From Polytrichum commune (lineage: Eukaryota; Streptophyta; Polytrichopsida; Polytrichales; Polytrichaceae): a stretch of DNA of 64,000 bases. The translations under genes were made by a program, and so were the position numbers. The DNA lies in contig OX485804.1 in NCBI GenBank assembly GCA_950295325.1, forward strand, positions 49,898,429-49,962,428. Reading direction: 5' to 3'. Shown here one piece after another: positions 10,930 through 22,500 of the stretch; the stretch's first letter is position 1, and every line of letters starts with the position of its first letter. A model generated the notes under the pieces. That model was not told the origin of the DNA and did not search any database. It saw nothing but the letters and a program-made list of their open reading frames with translations.

Positions 10930-13465
10930 CACCATTTCTATTCGTCTTTCTCAATGCTAATTGTAAATCATCCATGTAATGCCACGAACACTAAATATAA
11001 ACCCAACATTATTTGCCATCCCTTGTAAAAAGAAATTGAGCATTATTGATTCACATTGTTATAAAAACTGTCACTTATTAAGTGATTTTCATCCAAACTT
11101 CAATCATCCATGACTATATTTCATTACAGATAAAATACAAGGATGCAAACTATACGAATCGTTGTTTCAAAACATTGGCGTGTAGATGAACTAAAAGTAA
11201 GCTGGGAAGACAATATTTGTATACTTAATCATGAGAAGTGCCACTTGAAAAGGTTACCACAGTGATATAATGTACCACTTGTTTTCTAATCAAAGTGGAA
11301 TTAACATGGGTCCTAAGACTTGGGTCAACCCCGAAAAGCCTCTGCCCACCTGACACTACGAGGAGGTTATTAGTGCCCAAAAACAACATTAGTTTAACAT
11401 GCATGCTTATCCATACGCATCTGCAGCAAAAATAACACTATGGCGACTCCAGGCCCAGCTTGAAACGTTGGTGTCGCTCCGCCACATGCATGCAACACTG
11501 GCATCAAGTCAGGTACATCTCACAAGAACTCGTTGATTTGTTGCATTTTCCAGAATAGTCATTTTGCTGTCTGAATCTATGATCGGGGAGAACCGACAGT
11601 TAGTTACAGATGAACCGGTCGAGTTTGAGAAATAAGCGGTTGAAGTTCAAGACTGCAGGAAAATTACCGATCAAATTAGAGGAATTTATAGAATATACCC
11701 CAATTTAATAAAGGAAAACCAGAGGATGTCAACATGTAACCGGTTGGACTTGCAAACACTAGGATCTCAACCGATTATGCCCAAAAATCTCTCCGATCAC
11801 TGGTCTGAATCCTAGCTAGGCTTCATAGCAATTCAAGCTACGTTTGGGCACTGAGTCTCACAGGTCTGACATCAGGAAGGTCGTGAAAATCTGTCTAGTT
11901 GAAAAAACATTTTTTGCAGACTATAAAACCAGTATGATGAAGCACCCTGATTGAGGTTGATTGAGGCCATCGAAAGTTCCCACTTGACATCGATGAAGAA
12001 CATCACACCGTAGGTGGAAACCCCCTCTGCTGTAAATGCTGTGTGATGGCAAACAACAAGGTCGTAAGGCAGATGCACCAACACAGTTGACCTGACTTTA
12101 ATAAACTTACATTGCTCAGTCGAGCCTGGTTGATTCCTCAGTTCATTCAATCTCTGCCCACCTGGTTAACCGGTCATTGTCTCAAACTTGCTGAATTTGT
12201 CTTCTGAAGTAAATCACTAGATAGCTTCTTGTAAGTTCAATCTATTCAACCCTTACATGAGGGCAAAGATGCTTGAGTGACAGGAACTCTTCAGCAGCAT
12301 GTACACATCCAAATTCAGGTAAAATGCTTTGGTGTAATCTTGCCTGACTACGAACGATAGCCGGGTAGGGCCAATTTCAGGTCGTTTTCCTACCGAATGT
12401 AGCCAGAGCCCACGTCTAGTGCGGATTGCATCCACCTCTGCAACTTCAAACAGGAATATCAGGAATATCAGGAATATCAGGAATAAGGCTTAGAATGAGG
12501 CCACTTTTGATCCTCATTCCCCACACAATGTGTTGTACTTGATGAAAGGCTTGGTTAGTGACTAAACATTGTATCAAAGAGGAAAAATGTTCCCGTTGCT
12601 GACCTTGCATCCAGTCATTAGATCGTACTATGATCGTTGATGCGAGCTCTCTTGTTGCAGACTTGGATTCTTTACAATTTGAGAAGATTGTGTAATCTAC
12701 TAAAGGGTGCTCAATCTTATATTTGATCTATTTACCGTCTATGACTCAAAACATTTGCCTGCCTGCTCTCTATGTTATCCAATGTCAACAGTTTCTGTCT
12801 ATTTTATGAATCGGTGGAGTGTGGTTTTGTAAGCAGCCACAAGGCGCGGTACTACTTGCCTTACTTTTAGGGGAAAATTGCAATTGTTTGTATGACTGGC
12901 TTTGTTGTAGAGTGCTATTTGTGTGGATAACTGATCGGTATTATTAGTGAAAGACTGGTCTGGTGTCTTTTGCTTTTATCTGTCTGAATTCCCTTGTTTC
13001 TGATCATCTGTCGACACCACTACTCTGCCACTCAAGTGACGTATATCCTTGGGTAAGTGGAAGTGTTTTTCTACCATATAGCTAGCACTGATAATACCAG
13101 AATAAAGCAACTGTTTACCAATTCATAGGTAGTGGTGTACGCAAACACAAGTTCTTCATGATATCTAGTCTTCTTACAAGGCCTATGACGGATGTTGATA
13201 AAACTCTCTAGTCTTCTGATGAGAATTGCACTTTCTAAATTCCCCTTACCTAACATGTCCGTAATAAAATATTGTCATGGAGGATTGAAATTAGGATGAA
13301 AATTCACAGTAATTGCAACATTGTAAATACACAATGCCCAAAACATTCTATAAAGATAGATTTTACAAAGACAAATAATTCTGTCTTTACATTTAGTGTC
13401 TTTGCACCTGTGACATTACACAGGTGGTTTGCAATCGGTATTCAGCAAGTCAAATAGAATTGGTG

Positions 13466-13488
13466 ACACTAAATACAATATTTAGTGT
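13466..13488. repeat. 23-bp quasi-palindrome, copy 2
   Basis: Perfect 10-bp arms, ACACTAAATA and TATTTAGTGT, around CAA. Confidence 0.75.
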
Positions 13489-13644
13489 GATATTACACAC
13501 AACAGTCACTACATTGGACTTCGCACAATGGCCTAGTGAATGTGGCCTCTCCGTCCTCTGTCCGGAAAGGGCACTTGGGGGATGCATGCTAGTCTTGAGA
13601 AATTTCGTCCACTTTTCAGAAAATGGTACGTAATCCTGAAATGC

Positions 13645-13900
13645 TGATTGAGGCTCAGGTGCATTGCAAATGTAAAACATCATTCTAGATTGCAGTAAAA
13701 AGGGGCGTTAAAAGTGGGGTGTTGCTCAAAAGAGGATGCTTTTTATAAATGACAAAAATTGCTGTAAGTCCATGGCCAGCCAAGAATGAGTGCTCTTAAT
13801 ACATGGTACAGTTTCGAAAGATGGATGGAACCACAAGGATCTACGATATAATACATTACTATCAGCATTTGTAGATTAATTACAGATTGATAGCACTAAA
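13645..13900. repeat. Dispersed repeat R1, longest copy
   Basis: The left part (TGAGGCTCA, AACATCATT, ATTGCAGTAAAAAGG, GAGGATGCTTT) matches 28265-28385. The right part (TGGCCAGCCAA, TACATGGTAC, CAAGGATCTAC, ACAGATTGATA) matches 3845-3935. It lies immediately 3' of the 147-aa protein gene. Confidence 0.55.
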
Positions 13901-13989
13901 CTAACTTCAGAGATTGCTCCACATCGGGCGGCAAAATATTAACCTCTCGCACAGCTCCTCTGTCTGAGCAAATGTCGCAGCCAGCTTGC

Positions 13990-15450
13990 TCATTTCCTGT
14001 GTACTCTGAACACGGTAGCAACACCAGCAGAAGCCAAGGCCTCTGGCTCTTGAACGAGACTCTGAAACGTGTTTTCCAAGGCCTGCAAGCATCGATATGA
14101 TCAATACCTTTGAATGTAAATCCAGCCCGAGTGTAACAACACACAATTGCAGAGTAGGCCCGCGTCTAATTAATAAGTGCTCTGTATACAAATGGCTAGA
14201 CTTTCGTCTATTTCGTCTATTTCGTCTATTTCCACAACGATGCCAAAATGTAAGGGTCCAACTCTGATGCTACAGTTGCTGACAACCTTAGATTCAATAA
14301 TTGCACAGTGTCCGAGAGTGAGGTCTTACTTTGGACGAACCCCAGGGGTTCAGCATTCTTAGAGGCCTGCGAGTCCTGGCCAACAAGCCCCTTGTGACTG
14401 GTGACAACACAGAATCAGTTGGACTCATATACCTGCAAAACCACGGACCCAAAGGTGAGGAACAAATGTATCAACAAGGTTAACAATGATATTAGTTCGC
14501 TAGTGATACTAGGGCCATTGCGTGATTGATTCGGCTACAAGTGTTCTGGCTCTTTGAGTAAACTACGAGGAATTTGGTAGAAACGGCATTTGCACAGTGC
14601 AAGCTGTAGCCAAAATGGACGTGACTGTAATCTTTATTGGAAATTATTAAGCAGTGTGGCTCTAAGAATACAACCATGGGATGCCCAACCTACTGCAGAA
14701 TCTGCACTGCACTCGCATGGTTATATTCTCAGGGTCCGCATGAACGAACGCATATCTATGTCAATATTGATATTATATGCTGAGCTTGGAGATGTAAGGC
14801 ACAATACGAAAACTAGTGCTGTGTCTTGATCTCTTTGTAATTATTCTTTTCGTAATGTGATTCAGCTAATGACGTGACGTGATGTGATGTAATATAGTAT
14901 TCAGGCTCTTTATACAAAGTACGAGGAATTTGTGTGACAAGTATAATTGTTGCGTAGCAAAAATAGCAAGCCATAGCCAAAATAAACATCACTATAATCC
15001 TTATTTGAAACTGTCCTTGATAGTTATTCTATCCTTGGGAAAATAAGGCACAACATCACGCAAAGGAGGCAAGAAAGATCACCACTCTGGTGTGTCTAGA
15101 CCTCTATATAACTAGTCTGGTCGTGTATGTGATTTTGAGGTATAAAACTAAAGGTATGTATGTCACAAAGAAGATATTGTAGGAAGAGGTCAGGGACCAA
15201 ACCTTTCGGAGTTGCAGCTCAAGAAGCTCTTAGGCGGAACTTTCACAGGATTAGGAGGCATTCCACGCTTCATCTCCTCTTTGTTGTTTTGCTGTAGCTC
15301 CCTCAGTATCACAGGCGGCGACGGCGCCTTGAATTTTTTCGCGTCTTCACGCTGCCTCTCTTTCGGAGTTGCCATGGCATTGCTGCGCTTGTTACCTGCG
15401 AGAAGGAGTGGCTTGTTTTCGAACTCCTCCGAGTGATCCAAGCTCTCCAT
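13990..15450 (-). CDS. Uncharacterised 147-aa protein with SP-rich motif
   Basis: Three exons on the minus strand: 15450-15203, 14432-14330 and 14082-13990 (TGA). All junctions are GT-AG and in phase, giving 147 codons. Exon 1 begins MESLDHSEEFENKPLLLAGN and continues with a Lys/Glu/Pro-rich stretch (KAPSPPVILRELQQ, PPNPVKVPPKSF). The join of exons 1 and 2 makes SERYMSPTDSVLSPVTRGLL followed by ARTRRP. Exon 3 reads ALENTFQSLVQEPEALASAG and ends VFRVHRK. Several SP or TP sites (SPTD, LSPVT, APSPP) look like proline-directed kinase targets, and the protein seems small, basic and soluble. It looks conserved but I cannot name the family. An in-frame ATG 39 bp further upstream (MSILSRNKK) is an alternative start; a 5' UTR exon near 15.9-16.0 kb is possible. 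Confidence 0.55.
14205..14231. repeat. 9-bp tandem repeat, three units
   Basis: GTCTATTTC repeated three times in tandem, inside the second intron of the 147-aa gene. Confidence 0.85.
14541..15015. repeat. Diverged duplication inside intron 1
   Basis: About 14541-14655 and 14905-15010 share GGCTCTTT, TACGAGGAATTTG, GCAAGC-TAGCCAAAAT and AC(G/A)T(G/C)ACT(G/A)TAATC in the same order and orientation. The pair makes up much of the intron between exons 1 and 2 of the 147-aa gene. Confidence 0.65.
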
Positions 15451-16404
15451 CACCACCTTCTTGTTTCTGGACAGAATTGACATAGTAGCGTAAAAAGGAC
15501 ACAAGTTCCTACACTGGAGATTTCGACGTGAACTTTCACGTCGCTGTGTTAATAGGACACCAAAGATCACGCTCAAGAAATAATGCACATAGAGATTAGT
15601 TTTTAAAAATAAGAAAATAAATAAAACAACACAATTCTTAGCTTAGGATCTCCCAACAATAGGCGTACGTAAGAAGCACTGATAGTCGCTGAGATCCAAA
15701 CAACGTCAGTATACAACAAACTACTGCAACAAAGGTTCCGTTCAGCAAGTCAAAAATTCAAGAACAGGATCGAAACACATCTACAAGAAGAGCAGACAAA
15801 ATTACAACAGGAAATCCGATAGCAAAAACCGATTCAACAAGGCGCCAGGAGGTTTAATTAGTGATGTCGCGACGATGAGAATGGTTGAGCCGTTCACAAC
15901 GATAGTGCAGAAGCTTGAGGCGACGAGAACACAGGATTAGATGAGACCGACAAGAGCAAAATGGTTAGTAGCTTGAGCGAGGCGAGCTTGTGTGAGGCGA
16001 GGTGAGGTCGAGGGCGAAAGGAATGAAGAGCAAGTGGAGGAGAGTGGTGGCTATGGAGGAGGACAGGGTGAACGTTGCAACGAAAGCCTCAACGTTCCAA
16101 CGGCTTTCACCCGTCACTTCGTCCGGTCACCCGGCGCCCACGTCGGGTGCCGCCCTCTAGGCTTCCGGGTCCACACGATGATGGGCCTTTCACATGTTAA
16201 TTACCCACGAAGGTTATCTTTGCTTTCAATAATGGAACTGCCTCCCACGCCCACCGTGATTAACATCCCCATAAATGTTCAGAAAAAGGAAATCTATAGA
16301 GGTGCCACATCATTCTTGGAAAGATCACTGCATTGACATAACAACACTACACTAAGTGGGTGCTTAACTAACTTTTTGGTCTACCTTTGGAGTCCGCATG
16401 GACT

Positions 16405-16427
16405 ACACTAAATATGATATTAAGTGT
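16405..16427. repeat. 23-bp quasi-palindrome, copy 3
   Basis: ACACTAAATATGATATTAAGTGT pattern: arms ACACTAAAT and ATTAAGTGT with one mismatch, preceded by GACT. Confidence 0.65.
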
Positions 16428-18705
16428 TTGGTACATTAAATACGAATGCATACATTAAATATCAATAACCCTATGACGGTAAGTAATATTAAAGGTAAAC
16501 TCAAACACTAAATATCAACTATGGTAGTGTGTGGATGTTACATGTTTGAATTGAGTATTAGTAAGGATATGAAGAAAAAAAATGATGATAAAAGGAGAAT
16601 TCTAGCATATCTTCTAGAAAATATCAAGGAGTTGAAAATTGGTGTTGAGCAGGGTAGGGTGGTAACAACATTGAGTATAATCAAACATTATATTTAAAGA
16701 TCATAACATTATTCAGATCCATAATAGTGTTATGTGGGACTGACAATATTTCATGGAATATTCCTAGATATTCCCAACATTCAGTTTGAATTCAGTTATG
16801 ATATGCATCATTGGTTTAGTAATTAATTGGCCTAAACATGTTTGTAATATAAAGAGAAAAAAATGCACATCATCTTATATACTATTTTTTTTCTTCCAAA
16901 AGTTGCTTGCCCCTACCTAAACCCACATTTTTCCCATTCCAAACTGGTTCATCAACACCGTTTCTATACTCAATCAAAATCACCCCTGTATTTTGTCCAA
17001 AATTAATCCCATTTTCTCTCAACCGTCCCTACACAAAAACCAACACTCCACCCAATAAAATATTTGAGCTCTTATAACTTTTGTATGCGGGACTCCAAAT
17101 AAAACATGTATGTACCCACCCCTAGCTATATCGCAACCTCACTCAAACCAACCCTGCATCCTCCAAAACTGCCCCTACTCATTACCCAAACTTGCCCCCA
17201 CTATGTGTTGTAGACATAAGGACAATTATAGGTGTCCTTCGGTCAAGGGTTTAGGAGGATTACATAGGGTGTGCTATTGGGGTAGGGACTGGATTAGCCA
17301 AGGGTTGGCCGATGTTTGCGTAAGGCCTTGGCCCAAACCTTGGCCTGACACAAATTTAGACCGCATGTTCCATATTATATTATAATCTCATGTCGTGATC
17401 CATGGCATGCAATTACGTAGTGTAAGGGCTTTATGCCTTTAGAATATGTTCCCAAGGCCCGAGAATAAGGCACAAGTTATGTTGTGATGATTCCATGTAC
17501 ATCTCCCTTATGCAAATTCAACATGGAATTTGTGGCTTGGGAGGGGCATGTTTCCGATTACTATCACATGCTATTGCTTTTCTTGATATGGAAAGACCTT
17601 TTTGCGAGTCCGTAGAGTAAAGTTAAGTAGCCTACCAACAATTTAAGATAAGATAATATAATATACAAATTTATAAACATTATACACACATACACACCAC
17701 ATATATATATCTACATGTACTTTTATACACACATACATTTGTGTGTGTTTGTTCCTTCTCTCCCCCATCCTCCTTTCCTTCCTCTCCTCCTCATACCTTG
17801 TACTTTTATCCCTCAACCTTCCTATCTTATACACTCTTTTGAGTATGCTTTTGTCCTTATATACATTGTGTTCAAGTAAGCTATTGGAAATTCTAAGATT
17901 ACGACTTTGTTCCAAGAAAAAATATAGGGATGTAAGAAGTGACCATGATATAAGCAGAAAAAATAGAAGAGATGTAACTTCTTGTGAAATCATGAAGTTG
18001 TTTTTATATAAAAGTCATCAAGTGTGCAAATAAAAATAAGCATACAAATACAAAAAAGCAATGCAATATCAAGAAATACTACATTGTCAACCTTGATAGT
18101 CCTCTCTACTTGCTTCAAATCCATCCAAGTGGTCGTGTTGTGCAAGGATGCATAGATAACTTTATATAGGTGCCTACTATCTACCATAAACCTTCTAAGT
18201 TGATACCTTGCCCTTTCTTCTCATGGGTTGCTTCAATTTAATTTCTAAATTTGAACTATTATCGAGTCACCCATATGGAACAAGACGCACATATTTACTC
18301 TTCAAGGTCTCAAGCTCGTCTCAGGCTACAATTGCATGTTCTATGTGACGATTTGTATTGACTCCAAACAAGCATGAAGACCTAATTTCACTTGGTTACA
18401 TGTTTGAAATTGTACTTAAAACAATCCATTGAAAGAAGAAGTGAAATAAACAGTTTTATGTGACAATCTTCGTGAAATGTATACAATATGTATCTATATT
18501 TAAGTAATTTGTACAAGACCAAATCTCTCTAAAGTTTTAAATCATACATGTATTGGTCCAATGGAATAGCGAGGGTGGGCTAATAATGCATGTGGAAACT
18601 CTCAATGCAAGCACTCTTCACTTTCTTAGTGTCAGGAAATGCCTTAAAAGTGAGTAGTGCTCAGTGAAAAGAAGATGAAAAGAGCCTCTTTGAGCTCACC
18701 AAACA

Positions 18706-18885
18706 AAAATATGCACCCTACAAACACCTCATAACACACACTAAATTTCTTAAATGTATGATACATGAGCACATATTCATGAGTTTCCTAACACTCGGTA
18801 AAAAAAATTCAGCCCTTTCTAATTTTGAGATTTGGCAATATAGTGCGTGTTTCAAGAATTAGTACCACATGCACTAAAAATGGGA
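18706..18885. repeat. Dispersed repeat R4, inverted relative to 43.8 kb copy
   Basis: CTAATTTTGAGATTTGG, TAGTGCGTGTTT and TTAGTACCACATGCACTA also occur, reverse-complemented and in the matching order, in 43820-43990. The CTACAAACACCT side is matched more weakly. Confidence 0.55.
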
Positions 18886-19301
18886 TAATCATTGTTTCGA
18901 ATATGAGGTTTAGAAGCTCAAAACCCATATGAATCATGTCACTCCTGACACAAATTTGGGTCTATTATGGGTCTATTATGTACTGAACTAGGATGTTGCT
19001 GAAACATAGAAGTACGTCATAGGTGCTAGTAAAGTGACATAATGTGCATATGGTGATTGGTATGTACTTTGAGGGTTGATTTATTACAGCATTTGCTTGC
19101 ACTTGCGATTCACCCGGTCCTTTGAAAAAACCATATCCGGTAATGAAGTGTGATGTTTGCAAACAATCTTGGGAGCTATCAATGGGCAAATAAATGATGT
19201 CCGTCCCCTTTTCATAACATTACTTTGGAGGGGAGATTTGTTCCATGGGACCCCTGGACATGTTCAAAGTATTTTGGAACAATTACGTCAGATACTGGCA
19301 T

Positions 19302-19575
19302 TTAAATAAGTTCAGGTGAAATCTGGACCGGGAAGAGGCCTGGCTACCATCATTTGTTTGTATTATTAATAATGTAATATCTACTTAGCCATGCCATGCT
19401 TAGCATTAGTAGGCCCCTGTCATTGCCTAGCCTGGGTGAGTGTACAACTAGGTTGCTTTTAGGTGCTAGGGTGTGTATATGTAGATGGGTATGGCCGCAC
19501 TTTCTCCAATGAAATGAAATTGATTTTGAAGTCCAGGAAGCCAAAAGGTCAAAGAGAACCTTGCTACCCTCCCAC
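19302..19575. repeat. Dispersed repeat R2, copy 1
   Basis: About 274 bp, clearly homologous to 50722-50992 in the same orientation. Shared words: TAAATAAGTTCAG, CATGCCATGCTTAGCATTA, CATTGCCTAGC, GGGTGAGTGTACAACTAGG, AGGTGCTAGGGTGT and GCTACCCTCCCAC. The right part (TTGATTTTGAAGTCCA then GAAGCCAAAAGG) also occurs near 22510-22560. Non-coding, origin unknown. Confidence 0.8.
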
Positions 19576-19766
19576 TCATGTTGGACCACTGCCTCCCAAG
19601 CATGGCTTGGAGCCAGTGATTTCTATGATGCATAGATTGTTCCAATGCGTATTAGTTTAGGCATGGGTTATCATTAGGTATTTAGTTGTTAGAAGCCTAT
19701 TCATTCAAATGTTGACCAACTTGATTATTGTTGGGGGTTCTACAAAAGGAACTGGGCAACACACCC

Positions 19767-19842
19767 GCCATAGACACTGGGACGGGTGGTGGGCCTCACC
19801 CAAGCCCATTATTTTCAAATGAACACACCCTATCAGCTGAGT
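19767..19842. repeat. Dispersed repeat R3, copy 1
   Basis: GCCATAGACAC, GGCGGGTGG-like, GCCTCAC, CCCATTATT, CAAATGAACACACC and ATCAGCTG occur in the same order at 57841-57918. Confidence 0.75.
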
Positions 19843-20759
19843 AATGTTATGTGGTAGAAACACCTGAAACTGTTTTTATAATCAAATAAGCACAATTCAT
19901 TTTAATGGAGCCTTCATAAAACTGCATCTTAACATGTATTATTTGGATAACATACGAAGAAGTTATGAATTCTCATATTGTTGACTATAGGTGTAAATAT
20001 GGATTCAACATGATAGATCAAATGCAAAACTTCATGCAAATGACAAATTTTATGAAAGAAGTTGTGAGGAGAGAGTCAAAGAACACATCCGCATGGTTGA
20101 TGCATGCATAGAATATTACACCCAATTGTTTAGTAGTTTAAAAGGGTTTTTGGTTTGAAAACCCATTAGAAATATAAAGCACATTAGTTACACTGATCTT
20201 TTGGGCATGTGCATATCATGATGTGTGTATCATGCCCTTCAACAGTTGTTACAGTTAGAGCTCATCATTTGCTTAGTTTCTTAGAGCATAAAGTCATATA
20301 TACCATAATCTTATTGGTTTTGCCAAAAACATCCGATTCTTTTAGATCTTTCTTGTACCATAATGTATATCCCTATTCTCAGCTCATGTGCAAAATTGAC
20401 AAAGATTAATAAAGTGGATAATAACTTTGATTGTAATCAACATTTAGGTTTTAGGGTTGTTCTTTGGTCAAATTCTAGGGGTTGTGTTTAGATCAAAATT
20501 CCAAACAACTTTCTTGAAGAGGGGTTGTGCAAGGTGATACAACCTAATCATATCTTAAATGGAAAAGACTTGTGGTATGTAAATCAAAAGAATCATTCAA
20601 AGTAGGTCTTATGAATTGTCAAAGTCGAAAGTACAACTCTCCAACATGCAAGTATCATAACTACTCGCTTATTCAAGTGGAGAGCTTTTCCAACAATTTT
20701 TCTTTTGGAATTTACACAATGAAAATGTTTTATCCATAACCTCTTATTTATGTCCACAA

Positions 20760-21842
20760 GTAGCGAACGAACAAGCAGATAAATTGGCAAAAGATGGTCT
20801 AGAACTAGAGCATAGAATTGCCATTCACCCATATGAGCATGCCCATGCTACCCCATACTATTACCAAAAGGACGTCTGGGCCTCAATGGCGAACGTCCCT
20901 GATAAAGGCCCCGTTAGATTCTTAGAAAAACAAATTATAAAATATGATAGAGAAAATAACTTGGAAAACATGGCTACACAAACCCCTAACACATACAAAT
21001 GGACAGGAAATGCAGATATAGACAAAGAACTTTCTAATGAATTATGGGAAAACCCGGAAATCACAGACAAACAAAAATTATGCCTCATCAAATTCCGAAC
21101 CGGAACTTATATGGGTAATGCTCGAAAACAACTGTTCTTTGGTAGGCAAATATATCCCTCTATTACATGCCCCATTTGTAGTTTGTACGAACCGGATACA
21201 TGGCTACATGTACTACTTACGTGTAAACAACAACATATACATTCACTTCACGTCAAAAGACACAACAAAGCAGTATGGGAAATTAGGAAACTACTTATCT
21301 CATCCGAAAAATCTCGATGTTATATTCTCATGAATGCTGGCACCTTCAATAATACACCCCAAGAAAACACCGTTCCCAACTGGCTACTCCCTTGCACATG
21401 CAGTACACAAAGATGCCATTGTAACTCCAGATTTAGACCTGACATCCTTTGTGTTAGAGGACTACCATACCAAAATGACCCCCCCACAAACACAGACCCC
21501 AACCTCACCATACAATTCATCGAATTCACATACTATAATGATAGATTCTCATTAGAAACACTTGAAGCAAAAAGTAGAAAATACAGACCATTAATCGATA
21601 GTATTGCTGCTAGAGGATGGAAAGTCGACCCCCTCATTATAATCACTGTAGGCGCCAGAGCCACTACACACATCCCATCAATGAAAGCACTCGAAAATAA
21701 ATTTAAAATACCCTTGCCAACCATTAAAAATACCTTTAAAAACATTAATACCATCGCTATAAAATATGCCATGTCTATCCTCCTCCACAAAAGAAGAATA
21801 GAAAACCACCAACCGCTACCCCAAACACTAGACCCCCCATAG
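20760..21842 (+). mobile_element. 5'-truncated LINE: RNase H end plus restriction-like endonuclease
   Basis: The 3' coding end of a non-LTR retrotransposon. The frame opens at about 20760 with VANEQADKLAKDG, the typical C-terminal helix of a LINE RNase H. It runs about 352 more residues to a stop at 21842. A CCHC knuckle (CPIC...H....C, residues about 129-147 counted from 20784) is followed by KRHNKAVWEI (RHN motif, about 159-161). Then come FRPD (219-220), QFIEF (E247) and EAKSRKY (K263), and GWKVDPLIIITVGAR. CCHC, K/RHN and PD...D/E in this order define the restriction-like endonuclease of R2/NeSL/Dualen-type LINEs. No reverse transcriptase is present upstream, so the copy is 5'-truncated and dead, although the remaining frame is open. 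The 3' UTR probably continues to about 22.1 kb. Confidence 0.8.
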
Positions 21843-22187
21843 ATAAAGTCATAAAGCCTTAACAACTAAGCCACTCCACTCCATCCGCTAACAATGCACT
21901 AGAGCCCTAGCAACCAAACTCACATTAATAACACCTGTAAACTAACCATTATGATTCTTGTTACTAGTGACTGGTGACTATAGTGTCTACTCTCGAAAGG
22001 GAGGAGTAGATATGTACTTTCATACCTTTGTCCTATGGGCATCGGATTGGAGGTGGATCGAACAAACACTTAATTCACATCGGTCTCCTCCGGAGACCGA
22101 AGTTTCTCTCTCTTTTTTCTCTCTCTGTCCACAAGTAGACACGTGGAGCCCCATTAAATAGCTTGAGCAAATGGGTGTTTTGCTACT

Positions 22188-22500
22188 CTTGTAACTTGTC
22201 ATCCACTCTCCTATTGTTGATTTAGTAGTCCATACGACACTAATTATTTAGTGGGAAGACCAAGGTCAAAGATAGTACTTATATAACTCCAACTGCAAAA
22301 AAAATGCTCACATTGGTGGGTGTTGGACAAAGAATCACATAAGGTTATTTACCCTTGAGACTCGCCATCCACTTTCCTATTGTCAATGTTGTAGTTCATA
22401 CCAAACTAATTGTTCAATGGGAAGGCCAAGGACAAGGTTCTCCTAATATAACTCCAATTGCAAAAAATCATTAACAATGTTGGGTGAGGATAGAAAGTAA
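22188..22500. repeat. Diverged tandem duplication
   Basis: Two copies (about 22188-22345 and 22355-22500) share CCATCCACT-TCCTATTGT, AGT-CATAC-A-ACTAATT, GGGAAG-CCAAGG, ATATAACTCCAA-TGCAAAAAA and TGGGTG in order. Non-coding. Confidence 0.7.

Larger units (their letters stand above)
10630..13985. other. Gene-poor stretch with small repeats
   Basis: No gene could be supported. It contains quasi-palindromes (10907-10929 and 13466-13488), a 10-bp tandem repeat (AGGAATATC type, four units, about 12452-12485) and R1 repeat sequence at 13645-13900. Minus-strand open frames at 11872-12435 have no recognisable domain. Confidence 0.4.
16000..20755. other. Gene-poor, repeat-bearing stretch
   Basis: No gene supported. 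It holds a quasi-palindrome (16405-16427), AT-rich low complexity near 17.6-17.75 kb, and fragments of dispersed repeats R4 (18706-18885), R2 (19302-19575) and R3 (19767-19842). The open frames seen here are short and match nothing known. Confidence 0.4.

Noticed and set aside
11872-12435. Minus-strand frames that might be a decayed retroelement
   Set aside because: No reverse transcriptase, integrase or protease motif could be found.
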